Source: a bacterium (GTDB lineage Bacteria > SZUA-79 > Acidulodesulfobacterales > Acidulodesulfobacteraceae). From it: a DNA stretch of 64,000 bases. A program made the position numbers and the translations under genes. The stretch is from positions 1 through 64,000 of the forward strand of contig JAJZJX010000006.1 of assembly GCA_021850985.1 (NCBI GenBank), in the 5' to 3' direction. The stretch's first letter is position 1, and each line of letters opens with the position of its first letter. The notes beneath the pieces are model-generated. The model saw only the letters and a program-made list of their open reading frames with translations, was not told where the DNA came from and made no database searches. Positions 1-9,318 of this stretch are shown here, piece by piece.

Positions 1-78
1 ACGGAAGGACAGAAAGTAGAGTTCGAAATCACCAACGGTGCAAAAGGACCGCAGGCTGTCAACGTAACCAAGGGTTAA
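1..78 (+). CDS. Cold-shock protein, C-terminal fragment (cut by window edge)
   Basis: The first 25 codons in frame 1 read through to a TAA at 76-78. They match the last beta strand of CspA-type cold-shock proteins (EGQKVEFEI, then GPQAVNV). This family binds single-stranded nucleic acid as an RNA chaperone in the cytoplasm. Only the C-terminus is visible because the gene begins before the window. The reading frame is too short for the ORF track. The hairpin at 210-250 is probably its terminator. Confidence 0.8.
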   Translation, partial: TEGQKVEFEITNGAKGPQAVNVTKG

Positions 79-209
79 TCCCTAGTTTATCGTTTTAAGC
101 GGAGTATGCGCGCCACTTGCATTAAATAATAGTATAATTAAAAAAATCAAAAAAATTATAATATATATAAGTTAGCAAGCGAATAAAAGCATACCGTTTT
201 AAAATCATT

Positions 210-250
210 TACCCCAGTAAATAAATTAAATTTATTGGGGTATTTTTATT
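210..250 (+). terminator. Rho-independent terminator between csp and typA
   Basis: TACCCC at 210-215 pairs with GGGGTA at 237-242, and the stem extends through AT pairs (AGTAAAT with ATTTATT). A T-rich tail follows. It lies 25 nt before the typA start, so it ends the csp transcript. A -10-like TATAAT at 157-162 upstream of the hairpin leaves open a role as an attenuator in a typA leader. Confidence 0.7.
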
Positions 251-274
251 TAAAAAAAATCGGAGGATAAATAA

Positions 275-2116
275 TTGAATTTTCAAGAAAAAATTAGAAA
301 TATAGCAGTAGTTGCCCATGTCGATCACGGCAAAACGACGCTTATCGACAAAATGTTAAAAGAAAGCATAAGCAAAAGAGACTTTGAAGCTCTTTCCGAA
401 AGGGCGATGGACAGCGACGAATTAGAAAAAGAAAGAGGAATAACCATTTTATCGAAGTGCACCGGCATTAAATATAAAGATTACAGAATTAACATAGTCG
501 ATACTCCCGGTCACGGAGATTTCGGCAGCGAAGTAGAAAGGGTACTTGCAATGGTGGACGGAGTTCTGCTTCTCGTCGACGCTTTCGACGGACCTATGCC
601 TCAGACCCGGTTTATTCTTAAAAAATGTTTTGAATACAACCTTCACGTACTGCTTGTCATTAATAAAATAGACAGACCCGGGGCGAGACCGGAAGAAGTG
701 CTGGAAATGGTTTACGATCTTTTTTTAGAGCTCGGCGGGGAAAACGTAAATTTGGATTTTCCGGTAATTTATGCTTCCGCAAAAGAAGGTTACGCTATTA
801 AAGATTTAAAAGTTCAAGGCGAAGAAAGATTTAAAGACAAGCTTAATCCTCTTTTCGATGCGATAATAGATTTTATACCCCATCCTCCTATACTTAATAA
901 ACCGGAACTTGAATTTTTAGTCACTAGCATAGGCCACGACGATTTTCTCGGAGCTACGGCTATAGGCATAGTTAAAGCCGGAAAGCTCAAAGTAAACGAT
1001 TCGGTTTATCTTTATAACGCCAAGGATGAATTGATAAAAACAAAACCCAACAAGATTTTTCTGTTCGACGGATTAAAAAGAACTGAAACCGATGAAATTA
1101 ACGAAGGAGACATCGCCTTAGTGGCAGGTTTAACGGGCGTAAATGCAGGAGATTATATAGTTAACGACAAACCGATAGCGCCTCTTCAGAGAATAAAAAT
1201 AGACGAGCCTGTAATACTCGTTAATTTTATAGTAAACAAAAGCCCTTTCTGCGGAAAAGAAGGAAAATTGGTAACAACGAGACAGCTAAGGGAAAGACTC
1301 TTCAAAGAAGTGTCTAACAACGTCGGATTAAAAGTAGTCGAAACCGGAGACGAAACGGTATTCGACGTTTACGGCAGGGGGCTTCTTCATCTTTCGATTT
1401 TAATAGAAAAAATGAGAAGGGAAGGTTTTGAATTTGCCGTTTCTAAGCCTAAGGGCGTGATAAAAGAGATAGACGGCAAAAAAATGGAACCTTACGAGCT
1501 TTTATACATTACGGTAAAAGACGAATTTACCGGAGGAGTTCTTGAAAGGCTTTCTTCCATGAAAGGCAATCTTCTCGATATGACTAAAGACGATAACGGC
1601 AATACTTACCTAGAATTTGTCATACCTTCGAGAAGCATAATGGGATTTCATAATGAATTTCTCACTATGACTAAAGGTACAGGCACTATGAATCATAATT
1701 TTTATAAATTCGACGAATATGCTTTCGATATTTCCCCAAGGAAAAACGGAGTAATGATTTCAATGGAAAACGGAGAAGCCAATTCCTACGGTTTGTTTAA
1801 TCTGCAGGACAGAGGAAGCCTTTTTGTTTCCCCGCAGGACGAAGTTTACGAAGGGATGTTAATAGGAATACATTCCAAGCCCGGAGATATAACTGTAAAT
1901 CCCTGCAAGAAAAAACAGCTTACTAATATGAGGTCGAAGGCGTCGGACGAAATGATAACGCTTACTCCGCCTATAAAACTGTCGATAGAATATGCGTTAG
2001 AATTCATAGAAGACGACGAGCTTGTGGAATTTACGCCAAAGTCTATACGTCTTAGGAAAAAAATATTAACCGAAAACGACAGAAAAAAAGAATCAAGGGG
2101 ACTCCTTAAAACTTGA
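275..2116 (+). CDS. typA: Translational GTPase TypA/BipA
   Basis: This is a ribosome-associated translational GTPase of the EF-G-like family. It helps ribosome assembly and stress adaptation in the cytoplasm. The G1 loop AHVDHGKTT lies at residues 14-22, followed by the DTPGH switch and NKID specificity motif. EF-G-like domains III and V and the BipA C-terminal domain follow. At 613 aa the length is normal for the family. The start is TTG at 275, chosen because GGAGG sits 8 nt upstream (262-266). A hairpin with a long AT stem follows the stop codon, so the gene is probably transcribed alone. Confidence 0.97.
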   Translation: MNFQEKIRNIAVVAHVDHGKTTLIDKMLKESISKRDFEALSERAMDSDELEKERGITILSKCTGIKYKDYRINIVDTPGHGDFGSEVERVLAMVDGVLLLVDAFDGPMPQTRFILKKCFEYNLHVLLVINKIDRPGARPEEVLEMVYDLFLELGGENVNLDFPVIYASAKEGYAIKDLKVQGEERFKDKLNPLFDAIIDFIPHPPILNKPELEFLVTSIGHDDFLGATAIGIVKAGKLKVNDSVYLYNAKDELIKTKPNKIFLFDGLKRTETDEINEGDIALVAGLTGVNAGDYIVNDKPIAPLQRIKIDEPVILVNFIVNKSPFCGKEGKLVTTRQLRERLFKEVSNNVGLKVVETGDETVFDVYGRGLLHLSILIEKMRREGFEFAVSKPKGVIKEIDGKKMEPYELLYITVKDEFTGGVLERLSSMKGNLLDMTKDDNGNTYLEFVIPSRSIMGFHNEFLTMTKGTGTMNHNFYKFDEYAFDISPRKNGVMISMENGEANSYGLFNLQDRGSLFVSPQDEVYEGMLIGIHSKPGDITVNPCKKKQLTNMRSKASDEMITLTPPIKLSIEYALEFIEDDELVEFTPKSIRLRKKILTENDRKKESRGLLKT

Positions 2117-2133
2117 CGAAAGATTGTAAATAT

Positions 2134-2180
2134 ATTACAAAATATATACAATATACAATATTGTGTATATTTTGTAATTT
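2134..2180 (+). terminator. AT-rich hairpin after typA
   Basis: A 19-bp inverted repeat (2134-2152 against 2160-2178) with a single T-G wobble and a 7-nt loop, followed by a few T residues. It is a plausible terminator for typA. It is weak by GC content but long. Confidence 0.5.
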
Positions 2181-2210
2181 TAAAATTATTTAAAATTTAA
2201 AATCGGGCAT

Positions 2211-3038
2211 ATGAGAATTAAAATTTGCGGCGTACAGATGTTTCCTTCCGCGGATATACATTCATCAGCTGTTAAAGCTATAGATTTCTTGGCTATGGCG
2301 GCTAAAAATAAAGCCGATATAGTCTGCTTTCCTGAGCTTTTTCTAATGAACTGGTTTTTGCAGAATACTTCTATCGACGATATGGAGGCGCACTATAAAA
2401 CGGCCGAAGATTTAAGCGGAAAAACTATAAGTTTATTCAGGGAACAGGCAAAAAGATTTAATATCGTAACGATAGTTCCTTTTTTTGAAAAATTAGAAAA
2501 CAAATATTACAACAGCTCCGCCGTTATAGATGAAGAAGGCGGGCTCATAGGCGTTTATCGCAAGATACATCTTCCGGAATTAGAATATTATAAGGAAAAG
2601 TCTTATTTTTCGAGCGGCGCCGAAATTCCCGTTTTTAAAACTAAATACGGCAATATCGGAATACAGATGGGCTGGGATAATTTTTACCCTGAATCGGCAA
2701 GGATTTTGGCGCTTAAAGGAGCGGATATTATTTTTGCTCCGACGGCATCGGCATTTAATACTAACGGTAAATGGTTTTTGTCTATATCGGCTACGGCTTT
2801 TCTTAACGGTTTATATATCTTAAGGGTTAACAGGGTAGGCAGGGATAAGCCTCTGGATTTTTACGGAAAGTCTTTTTGCGTTTCCCCCGACGGAAGCATA
2901 ATAAACGATTTTGCCGGAATAAACGAATGCGCCGTTATTTATAACATCGACACTAATGAAGTCAAATCGGCGAGAGAAAACTGGCCGTTTATTGAAAACC
3001 GCGCTAAGACATCATATAAAGATATCGTTAATTATTAG
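2211..3038 (+). CDS. Nitrilase-superfamily amidohydrolase homologue lacking the catalytic cysteine
   Basis: This is a carbon-nitrogen hydrolase fold of 275 aa. Family members cleave amides or nitriles with a Glu-Lys-Cys triad. The glutamate (FPELF, E42) and lysine (YRKIHLPE, K118) are present. The nucleophile motif that normally reads I-C-W-D reads QMGWDNFYPE, with Gly154 (codon GGC at 2670-2672) where Cys should be. The rest of the fold looks intact. It is therefore either a non-catalytic homologue or the victim of a one-base change. It opens a tight run with rimI (6 nt gap) and pyrKD. The closest functional relatives by context are carbamoylputrescine or omega-amidase types, but the substrate cannot be assigned. 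Confidence 0.85.
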   Translation: MRIKICGVQMFPSADIHSSAVKAIDFLAMAAKNKADIVCFPELFLMNWFLQNTSIDDMEAHYKTAEDLSGKTISLFREQAKRFNIVTIVPFFEKLENKYYNSSAVIDEEGGLIGVYRKIHLPELEYYKEKSYFSSGAEIPVFKTKYGNIGIQMGWDNFYPESARILALKGADIIFAPTASAFNTNGKWFLSISATAFLNGLYILRVNRVGRDKPLDFYGKSFCVSPDGSIINDFAGINECAVIYNIDTNEVKSARENWPFIENRAKTSYKDIVNY

Positions 3039-3044
3039 AAAGAC

Positions 3045-3629
3045 GTGAAAATAAATTTTTTAGACCTGAAAGAATTAAATTCGATGCCTTCGGGAAATAA
3101 CGGAGGGAACGATATTCTGACGGAATATCTTATCGGCAGGATGTTCGATATACACATGGAGTCTTCGCAGACCGTATGGGACAGAAAAATGTTTGACGAA
3201 GAGCTGAAACGCGAAGGCTCGGGATTTTTAATATGCTATTCCGATTCAGGCGATGCAGACGGCGGCGATAACCGGCTTGCTTTAAAAAAATTCACCGAAA
3301 AAGACATAGATCCCGCCTTAAAAATAGGATTGCAATCGTTAATCGCCGGTTTTTTTATTTATTATAACGTTTTAGACGAAATGCATATACTCGATATAAC
3401 GGTTTCTAAAGAAATACAGTCTAAAGGCGTAGGCTCTTTAATGTTAAGCACGGTAATAAAAAAAAATTCGGAAGCAGCCGGAATAAAATATTTCTTTCTA
3501 GAAGTCAGAACCTCAAACATTACCGCAATTAATTTATATAAAAAATTCGGTTTTAAGATATTTATGTTAAGAAAAAACTATTATGAAGACAACGGAGAAG
3601 ACGCTTTATGCATGGTAAAAGAATCGTAA
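3045..3629 (+). CDS. rimI: GNAT acetyltransferase, RimI-like
   Basis: This is a GCN5-family N-acetyltransferase, probably of the RimI class that acetylates the N-terminal alanine of ribosomal protein S18. The acetyl-CoA loop is visible as EIQSKGVGSLML. The RimI-type tail NLYKKFGF followed by YYEDNGEDALCM is also present. The start is GTG at 3045, 6 nt after the previous stop. At 194 aa it is longer than typical RimI (about 150 aa) because of an N-terminal extension with a glycine/aspartate-rich stretch. It overlaps the following pyrK-pyrD gene by 22 nt, which suggests translational coupling. Confidence 0.85.
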   Translation: MKINFLDLKELNSMPSGNNGGNDILTEYLIGRMFDIHMESSQTVWDRKMFDEELKREGSGFLICYSDSGDADGGDNRLALKKFTEKDIDPALKIGLQSLIAGFFIYYNVLDEMHILDITVSKEIQSKGVGSLMLSTVIKKNSEAAGIKYFFLEVRTSNITAINLYKKFGFKIFMLRKNYYEDNGEDALCMVKES

Positions 3630-5617
3630 GCGAAAAATGTCTCGTTACCGTAAATAGAAAAATAAAAGATACCGAAGGCACTTATATTTTAAGAATAAAA
3701 GACGATTTTATCGCGGCAAATTTTAAGCCGGGGCAGTTTGTTATGCTTAAAATTAACCCGGACGGACTAAACCCCCTTTTGAGCAGGCCTTTTTCGATAT
3801 TCAATAAATTTAACGATTCGGAATTTGAAATTTTATACAGGGTTTTCGGAAAAGGCACGGAGATATTAAGCAATATTAAGGAAGGAGCCTATTTAGACGT
3901 TACCGGTCCTTTGGGAAACGGGTTTAAAAACGAAAACGCCGGCATTAACGTTCTGATCGCCGGAGGCATAGGCATAGCGCCCCTGCATACTATTCCGCTT
4001 TTTTTAGGAGAACCCTTATCTTCGGCAGTTCAATCTCCCGCTCAAGACAAAGAATCCGTAAGTTGCGGCAAAACCGTTTTATACTACGGAGCGAAAAAAG
4101 CCGAAGAACTTTATTTCAGGCACAGCATTCACGCTATGTTCGACGAAGTTTACTTTGCTACCGACGATGGCTCTTTCGGCTATAAAGGCAATGTCGTAGA
4201 TTTGCTTTACGAAAATATAGGCGCTTATAAAAATTCGGAAAATACGTCTTTTTATGTCTGCGGACCTAAACCTATGCTTAATTACGTAATTTCCAAATTT
4301 TCCGCGGACGGGCTTTCCGGAAAACTGCAGGTATCTCTCGAAGAAAGTTTCGGATGCGGCATAGGCGTATGTTTAGGATGCGTAGTGAAAACTAATATAA
4401 ACGAAGGCATAACTTCGGACGGCGGCGGCAAAAGCGTTGAATTTCAGTATAAAAGAGTATGTAAAGACGGACCCGTTTTTTACGCCTCCGAAATTTTCAT
4501 TCCGGAAAATGAAAATAACCCCGATTCTATCAGCAAAACCGGAAAAACAGGTAAAGACGGCGGCACCGATTCTGGCCAGCCATTGCTAACGCAGGGAATC
4601 AGTCATTCCGATGCCGGCTCGGAGCAGTCATTGCGAGCAGAGCGAAGCAATTCCCGCACGTATTCATCGGCTATAGACGGTGTTCAGAATATTATCCCCG
4701 ACGTTTCCGTAAAACTCGGAAAATTAAAATTGGACTATCCCGTTATGCCTGCCTCAGGCACATTCGGATACGGAGAAGAATTTTTCGATATTATAGAATA
4801 TAATAATTTCGGAGCTCTCGTCACTAAAGGAATTTCTCTTAATCCGTCTAAAGGAAACGAAATGCCGCGAATTTGCGAAACTTCATGCGGCATGATTAAT
4901 TCGATAGGACTTCAGAACGTCGGATACGATAAATTTATAGAAGCTAAAATGCCGTTTTTAAAAACTTTAAATAAACCCGTAATAGTTAATTTTTACGGAA
5001 GCAGCATAGAAGAATATGTCATACTCGCAAAAAAATTGGCGGAAACTGAAGGTATAAGCGCCATAGAAGCAAACATATCATGTCCCAATATAAAGGAAGG
5101 CGGCAGGTCTTTCGGTTCCGATCCTGAAGTAGTTTATGAACTCGTTTCTTCCGTAAAGGAAAGCACCGCCGGCAAAATTCCGTTAATAGTAAAGCTGACT
5201 CCTATGGTTGCCGATATATCCTTTATAGCGGAGGTTTGCGAAAAAGCCGGAGCGGATATTATTTCTTTAATAAATACTCTGCCTGCGGCAAGCATAGACA
5301 TAAAAACCAAAAAATTTAAACTTAGCAGGGGATACGGCGGACTTTCGGGAGCGGCAGTTAAACCCGTAGCTATTAAACTTGTAGGCGATGTTTATAACGC
5401 AGTAAGAATCCCTGTTATAGGCATGGGCGGCATAAGTTCATGGCAGGATGCCGCAGAATTTTTTCTTGCAGGAGCTGCGGCGGTAGCCGTCGGAACCTAC
5501 TCTTTCGTAAATCCAAAAATAATACCGGAAATTTCCGCCGGATTAAAAAATTATTTGGCGGAAAACGGATTTGACGGTATTTATCAAATAATAGGATTGG
5601 CGCACGGCAGGCGCTGA
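3608..5617 (+). CDS. Fused dihydroorotate dehydrogenase: PyrK electron-transfer and PyrD (type 1B) domains
   Basis: This single 669-aa chain carries both subunits of the NAD-dependent dihydroorotate dehydrogenase of pyrimidine synthesis. Residues 1 to about 300 are PyrK: a ferredoxin-reductase fold with the FAD motif SRPFSI and a 2Fe-2S cysteine set (GCGIGVCLGC, then CKDG). Residues about 365-669 are PyrD, with PASGTFGYG near the FMN site and the class 1 catalytic cysteine in NISCPN. PyrK and PyrD are normally separate neighbours. The linker (about residues 300-365) is hydrophilic and is partly encoded by a dispersed palindromic repeat (4580-4657). The start at 3608 overlaps rimI by 22 nt. 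RmuC follows after 7 nt. Confidence 0.93.
   Translation: MHGKRIVSEKCLVTVNRKIKDTEGTYILRIKDDFIAANFKPGQFVMLKINPDGLNPLLSRPFSIFNKFNDSEFEILYRVFGKGTEILSNIKEGAYLDVTGPLGNGFKNENAGINVLIAGGIGIAPLHTIPLFLGEPLSSAVQSPAQDKESVSCGKTVLYYGAKKAEELYFRHSIHAMFDEVYFATDDGSFGYKGNVVDLLYENIGAYKNSENTSFYVCGPKPMLNYVISKFSADGLSGKLQVSLEESFGCGIGVCLGCVVKTNINEGITSDGGGKSVEFQYKRVCKDGPVFYASEIFIPENENNPDSISKTGKTGKDGGTDSGQPLLTQGISHSDAGSEQSLRAERSNSRTYSSAIDGVQNIIPDVSVKLGKLKLDYPVMPASGTFGYGEEFFDIIEYNNFGALVTKGISLNPSKGNEMPRICETSCGMINSIGLQNVGYDKFIEAKMPFLKTLNKPVIVNFYGSSIEEYVILAKKLAETEGISAIEANISCPNIKEGGRSFGSDPEVVYELVSSVKESTAGKIPLIVKLTPMVADISFIAEVCEKAGADIISLINTLPAASIDIKTKKFKLSRGYGGLSGAAVKPVAIKLVGDVYNAVRIPVIGMGGISSWQDAAEFFLAGAAAVAVGTYSFVNPKIIPEISAGLKNYLAENGFDGIYQIIGLAHGRR
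4580..4657. repeat. Dispersed CATTGCGAG-type palindromic repeat inside pyrK-pyrD
   Basis: The core GTCATTGCGAGCAGAGCGAA followed by GCAATTCCCG resembles the intergenic repeat near 53148-53190, which carries ATTGCGAGCAATAG and GAAGCAATC. Here the repeat is in frame and contributes residues such as SLRAERSNSR to the linker between PyrK and PyrD. Short elements of this type are common between genes and rare inside them. Confidence 0.7.
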
Positions 5618-5624
5618 ATTTAAA

Positions 5625-7112
5625 ATGCTTATTACATACCTTTTTTTATCGCTGTTTGTTATTTTTTTTGCGGCTTCGGTTATTCTTGCCGTTTATTTTG
5701 TTTTGTACGTAAAAAAGAGTAAAAAGACCGTCGACGGATTAATAGACGCAAGCCGCGATGAAAAAGACGGACTTATAAAAAAAACTATAACGCAGGAAGA
5801 AGAACTTAAATCATTAAACTCAAGGCTTGAGGCTTTGGGCGCCGAGCTTAATTCGGCAGCCGTTCTAACCGAAAATCTTAGAGAAGAAAATAAAAATTTG
5901 TTTGCAAAAATTTCGGAAATATCAACCGAGAACAAAAACCTTCTTGAAAAAATAGAAAATATTAAATCCGATTACGAAGACAGATTAAAACGCCAAAAAG
6001 ATGAATTTATAGATTCTAAACAGGCTTTTGAAAATTTGTCCTCAAAAATACTGGAAGAAAAAAGTAAAAAACTTATAGAAATAAATAAAGACAGCATTAG
6101 CGGCATACTCAGCCCTCTTTCCGAAAAAATTCTGGAGTTCCAAAAAAAAGTTGAGGAAACCTACGATAAAGAGTCTAAGCAAAGGTTTTCGCTTCAAAAC
6201 GAAATTAAAAAACTCATAGATACTCAAGACGTTATGAAGCAGACGACCGACAATCTGACTTCGGCGCTTAGAGGCAGCGGAAAGGTTCAGGGCGACTGGG
6301 GCGAGATGATACTGGAACAGCTCTTGGAATATTCAGAACTCATAGAAGGAATGCAGTACGAAATCCAGAAGACCGTAAAAACCGTAAACGAAATGGACGA
6401 AAAAATAAATTTGAGGCCTGACGTTATAGTGCATCTTCCCAAGGACAGGGATTTAATAATCGACTCAAAAGTTTCTTTAACGGATTACGAAAAATATATG
6501 AGTTTGGCATACGGAAGCGGTGCAGATTCTTCGGCGGTTTACGTTAAATCCGATTCTAATTCGGATGACGACCCCGAAAAATTTCTTAAATCGCATATTC
6601 TTTCAATTAAAAGGCATATAAACGAGTTAAGCGACAAAAAATATACCGCTCTATACGGATTAAAAAGCTTAGATTCGGTTATTATGTTTATACCGATAGA
6701 GTTTGCATATACCGCAGCCGTAAACTACGATAGGGATCTTTTGGCATACGCATACGGAAAAAAAGTTATAATAGCTACACCCTCCATTATTTTGCTGATT
6801 TTGAAAATAGTTTATAATTTATGGATTCAGGAAAAAAGCCAGGAGAAAGCGGCCGAAGTAATGGTGCTCGCCGGTCATCTCTACGATAAGTTTTGTTCTT
6901 TCGCTAAAAGCATGGAAGATATAGGAACTTCTATAGAAAAAACGTCTGCATCCTATAATAACGCAAAAAGTCTTCTTTCGTCCGGAAAAGGCAATATAAT
7001 GTCCAGACTTGAAAAAATGAGGCTTCTCGGCGCAAAAACTTCTAAAACGATAGATGCCTCTAAGTTCGACAAAGACGATATTCCTTCAATCGAGCAAAAG
7101 GTGTCAGATTAA
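5625..7112 (+). CDS. rmuC: DNA recombination protein RmuC
   Basis: RmuC-family protein of 495 aa, a putative nuclease-like factor that limits inversion at short inverted repeats. Residues 3-28 form one membrane helix. A long coiled coil follows to about residue 150. The RmuC domain then contains QGDWGEMILEQLLE and HLPKDRDLIIDSKVSL. The last residues (KVSD and stop) are encoded by the left arm of a family A palindromic repeat that starts at 7096, so the repeat has replaced or extended the original C-terminus. It is the last gene of the run that starts with the nitrilase homologue. Confidence 0.92.
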   Translation: MLITYLFLSLFVIFFAASVILAVYFVLYVKKSKKTVDGLIDASRDEKDGLIKKTITQEEELKSLNSRLEALGAELNSAAVLTENLREENKNLFAKISEISTENKNLLEKIENIKSDYEDRLKRQKDEFIDSKQAFENLSSKILEEKSKKLIEINKDSISGILSPLSEKILEFQKKVEETYDKESKQRFSLQNEIKKLIDTQDVMKQTTDNLTSALRGSGKVQGDWGEMILEQLLEYSELIEGMQYEIQKTVKTVNEMDEKINLRPDVIVHLPKDRDLIIDSKVSLTDYEKYMSLAYGSGADSSAVYVKSDSNSDDDPEKFLKSHILSIKRHINELSDKKYTALYGLKSLDSVIMFIPIEFAYTAAVNYDRDLLAYAYGKKVIIATPSIILLILKIVYNLWIQEKSQEKAAEVMVLAGHLYDKFCSFAKSMEDIGTSIEKTSASYNNAKSLLSSGKGNIMSRLEKMRLLGAKTSKTIDASKFDKDDIPSIEQKVSD

Positions 7113-7184
7113 TTTTCCGCAATGAATTTTATGCGTTAATATTGACTTTTCCGGATGCGGAAAATAAAATCCGACGCCTTTTGC
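7096..7184. repeat. Family A palindromic repeat, copy 1
   Basis: The left arm AAAAGGTGTCAGATTAATTT and the right arm, whose complement reads AAAAGGCGTCGGATTTTATT, both end in TTCCGC toward the centre. The arms are about 26 bp and the centre about 36 bp. Near-identical elements occur at 20225-20316, 31840-31928 and 59831-59922. A half copy lies at 9375-9401. No coding sequence lies inside, so it resembles a MITE or REP element. It could also act as a terminator for rmuC. Confidence 0.8.
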
Positions 7185-7276
7185 CTTAATTTGATTCCTG
7201 CATTTCAGCGAAAGCAAGTATTATTGAAACTTAAAGAAATTAGCAATATATCGGTAATTTTGGGTAATTCCCCCGT

Positions 7277-7306
7277 TTGTTTTAAAACCGCCAAAAATGT
7301 TATAAT
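7277..7306 (+). promoter_or_regulatory. Promoter of uvrB, probably leaderless
   Basis: TTGTTT (7277-7282), an 18-nt spacer and a perfect TATAAT (7301-7306). The ATG of uvrB follows only 8 nt later, so transcription would start at or within about 2 nt of the start codon. No Shine-Dalgarno sequence is present. Confidence 0.65.
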
Positions 7307-7314
7307 ATAGCATT

Positions 7315-9318
7315 ATGGATTTATTTAATCTTGTTTCCGAAAACAGTCCCGCAGGCGATCAGCCCGCAGCTATTAAAGCGTTGACCGACGGGATAGAAAA
7401 GAAAAATTTTCGTTATCAGACGCTTTTAGGGGTAACCGGTTCAGGTAAAACTTTTACGATGGCTAACATCATAAAAGAACTGCAAAGGCCGGCTCTTATA
7501 ATAGCGCCCAATAAAACCCTTGCCGGACAGCTATATTCAGAATTTAAAGACCTATTTCCGGAAAACGCGGTAGAATTTTTTATAAGCTATTACGATTATT
7601 ACCAGCCTGAAGCCTACGTTCCTTCCAAAGACCTTTATATCGAAAAAGATTCTGCTATTAACGACCAGATAGATAAAATGAAACATTCCGCTACAAGGTC
7701 TATACTTTCCAGAAGAGACGTAATAGTGGTTGCTTCGGTATCCTGCATTTATGGTTTAGGTTCGCCGGAAAGCTACGCCAATATGCTGCTTGAGGTGAAA
7801 AAAGGGGATGAGATAAATTTAAGCGATGTACTCGGCAAGCTGACGGATATAAGATACGAAAGAAACGATATCGATTTTCATCGCGGCACGTTCAGGGTGA
7901 GGGGAGATATAGTCGATGTTTTTCCGGCGTACGAAGAAGAGACTGCCATAAGAATAGAATTTTTCGGCAGCGAAGTTACGATGATTGCGGAAATAGATCC
8001 GTTAAGAGGGGTTATAACCCGCAGGCTTTCCAAAGTTGCCGTATATCCGGCTTCCCATTACGTGGCGGATGAAGTTACTATGAAAAGCGCGGTTAAAACC
8101 ATAAAAGAAGAATTGAAGGAAAGGCTTATGGAGCTTAAAGCCCTCGGCAAACTTGTAGAAGCTCAAAGGTTGGAACAGCGGACGATGTACGATCTTGAAA
8201 TGATGCAGGAGATGGGGTACTGCTCCGGAATAGAAAACTATTCGAGGCATTTGACCGGAAGAAAAAAAGGAGAACCGCCGCCGACGCTTTTAGACTATTT
8301 TCCCGAAGATTTTATAATTATGATAGACGAATCCCATGTCAGCATTCCGCAAATAAGAGGGATGTATAACGGAGATATTTCGAGAAAATCTACATTGGTC
8401 GAATACGGTTTCAGGCTGCCTTGCGCTTTAGACAACCGCCCTCTTAATTTCGAGGAATTTTCGTCGCATATAAAAAATCTTATTTTCGTTTCCGCGACTC
8501 CGGCAGACTACGAACTTAGCGTAAGTTCACAGGTAGTCGAGCAGATAATACGCCCTACCGGATTAATAGATCCGGAAGTAGAAGTCAGGCCGGAAACAAA
8601 TCAAGTTGACGATATAATAGGGGAAATAAAAAAAACGGTTGCAGGAGGCGGCAGGGCGCTAGTAACCACGCTCACCAAAAGGATGTCCGAAGACCTTTCC
8701 GAGTTTCTTATCGACAGCGGCATAAAGGCAAAATATCTTCATTCCGATATAGATTCTTTAGAAAGATTTAAAATAATAAGAGAGTTAAGACTTGGAGAGT
8801 TTGACGTACTCGTGGGCATAAACCTGCTTAGGGAGGGACTTGATATTCCGGAAGTAGAACTAATCGGAATTTTAGATGCGGATAAGGAAGGTTTTTTGCG
8901 CTCCAAAACTTCGCTTGTCCAGACTATAGGCAGGGCGGCAAGAAATATTAAAGGAAAAGTAATACTTTACGGCAATAATATTACGGATTCTATGAAATTC
9001 GCAATTTCCGAAACCCAAAGAAGAAGGAAAATTCAGGAAGCTTATAACAAAGAAAATAATATTACTCCGAAAACTATTAAAAAAAACATAGCGGGACTTT
9101 TGACTACGATATTTGAGCAGGATTACATAGATTTATCCGGCGGTTTCGACGAAAATTCACCCCTTATAATAGATACTAAAGAAGCCGAAAAACTTATTAA
9201 AAATTTAACCAAAAAAATGAAAAAAGCGGTAAAAGAGCTTAATTTTGAAGAAGCGGCGCGCGTTAGAGACGAAATCAACAACATCAAAAAAAATATGCTT
9301 TTAATGGATAAGGTTTAA
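7315..9318 (+). CDS. uvrB: Excinuclease ABC subunit B
   Basis: UvrB is the helicase-like damage verifier of nucleotide excision repair and works with UvrA and UvrC. The Walker A motif is GVTGSGKTF near residue 40. The beta-hairpin segment contains [15 protein letters not shown]. The Walker B type motif is MIDESHV. Helicase motif VI is QTIGRAARN. The C-terminal UVR motif ([12 protein letters not shown]) contacts UvrC. At 667 aa it is full length. uvrC lies directly downstream, separated by a family D repeat and half of a family A repeat. No LexA box was recognised upstream. Confidence 0.98.
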   Translation: MDLFNLVSENSPAGDQPAAIKALTDGIEKKNFRYQTLLGVTGSGKTFTMANIIKELQRPALIIAPNKTLAGQLYSEFKDLFPENAVEFFISYYDYYQPEAYVPSKDLYIEKDSAINDQIDKMKHSATRSILSRRDVIVVASVSCIYGLGSPESYANMLLEVKKGDEINLSDVLGKLTDIRYERNDIDFHRGTFRVRGDIVDVFPAYEEETAIRIEFFGSEVTMIAEIDPLRGVITRRLSKVAVYPASHYVADEVTMKSAVKTIKEELKERLMELKALGKLVEAQRLEQRTMYDLEMMQEMGYCSGIENYSRHLTGRKKGEPPPTLLDYFPEDFIIMIDESHVSIPQIRGMYNGDISRKSTLVEYGFRLPCALDNRPLNFEEFSSHIKNLIFVSATPADYELSVSSQVVEQIIRPTGLIDPEVEVRPETNQVDDIIGEIKKTVAGGGRALVTTLTKRMSEDLSEFLIDSGIKAKYLHSDIDSLERFKIIRELRLGEFDVLVGINLLREGLDIPEVELIGILDADKEGFLRSKTSLVQTIGRAARNIKGKVILYGNNITDSMKFAISETQRRRKIQEAYNKENNITPKTIKKNIAGLLTTIFEQDYIDLSGGFDENSPLIIDTKEAEKLIKNLTKKMKKAVKELNFEEAARVRDEINNIKKNMLLMDKV

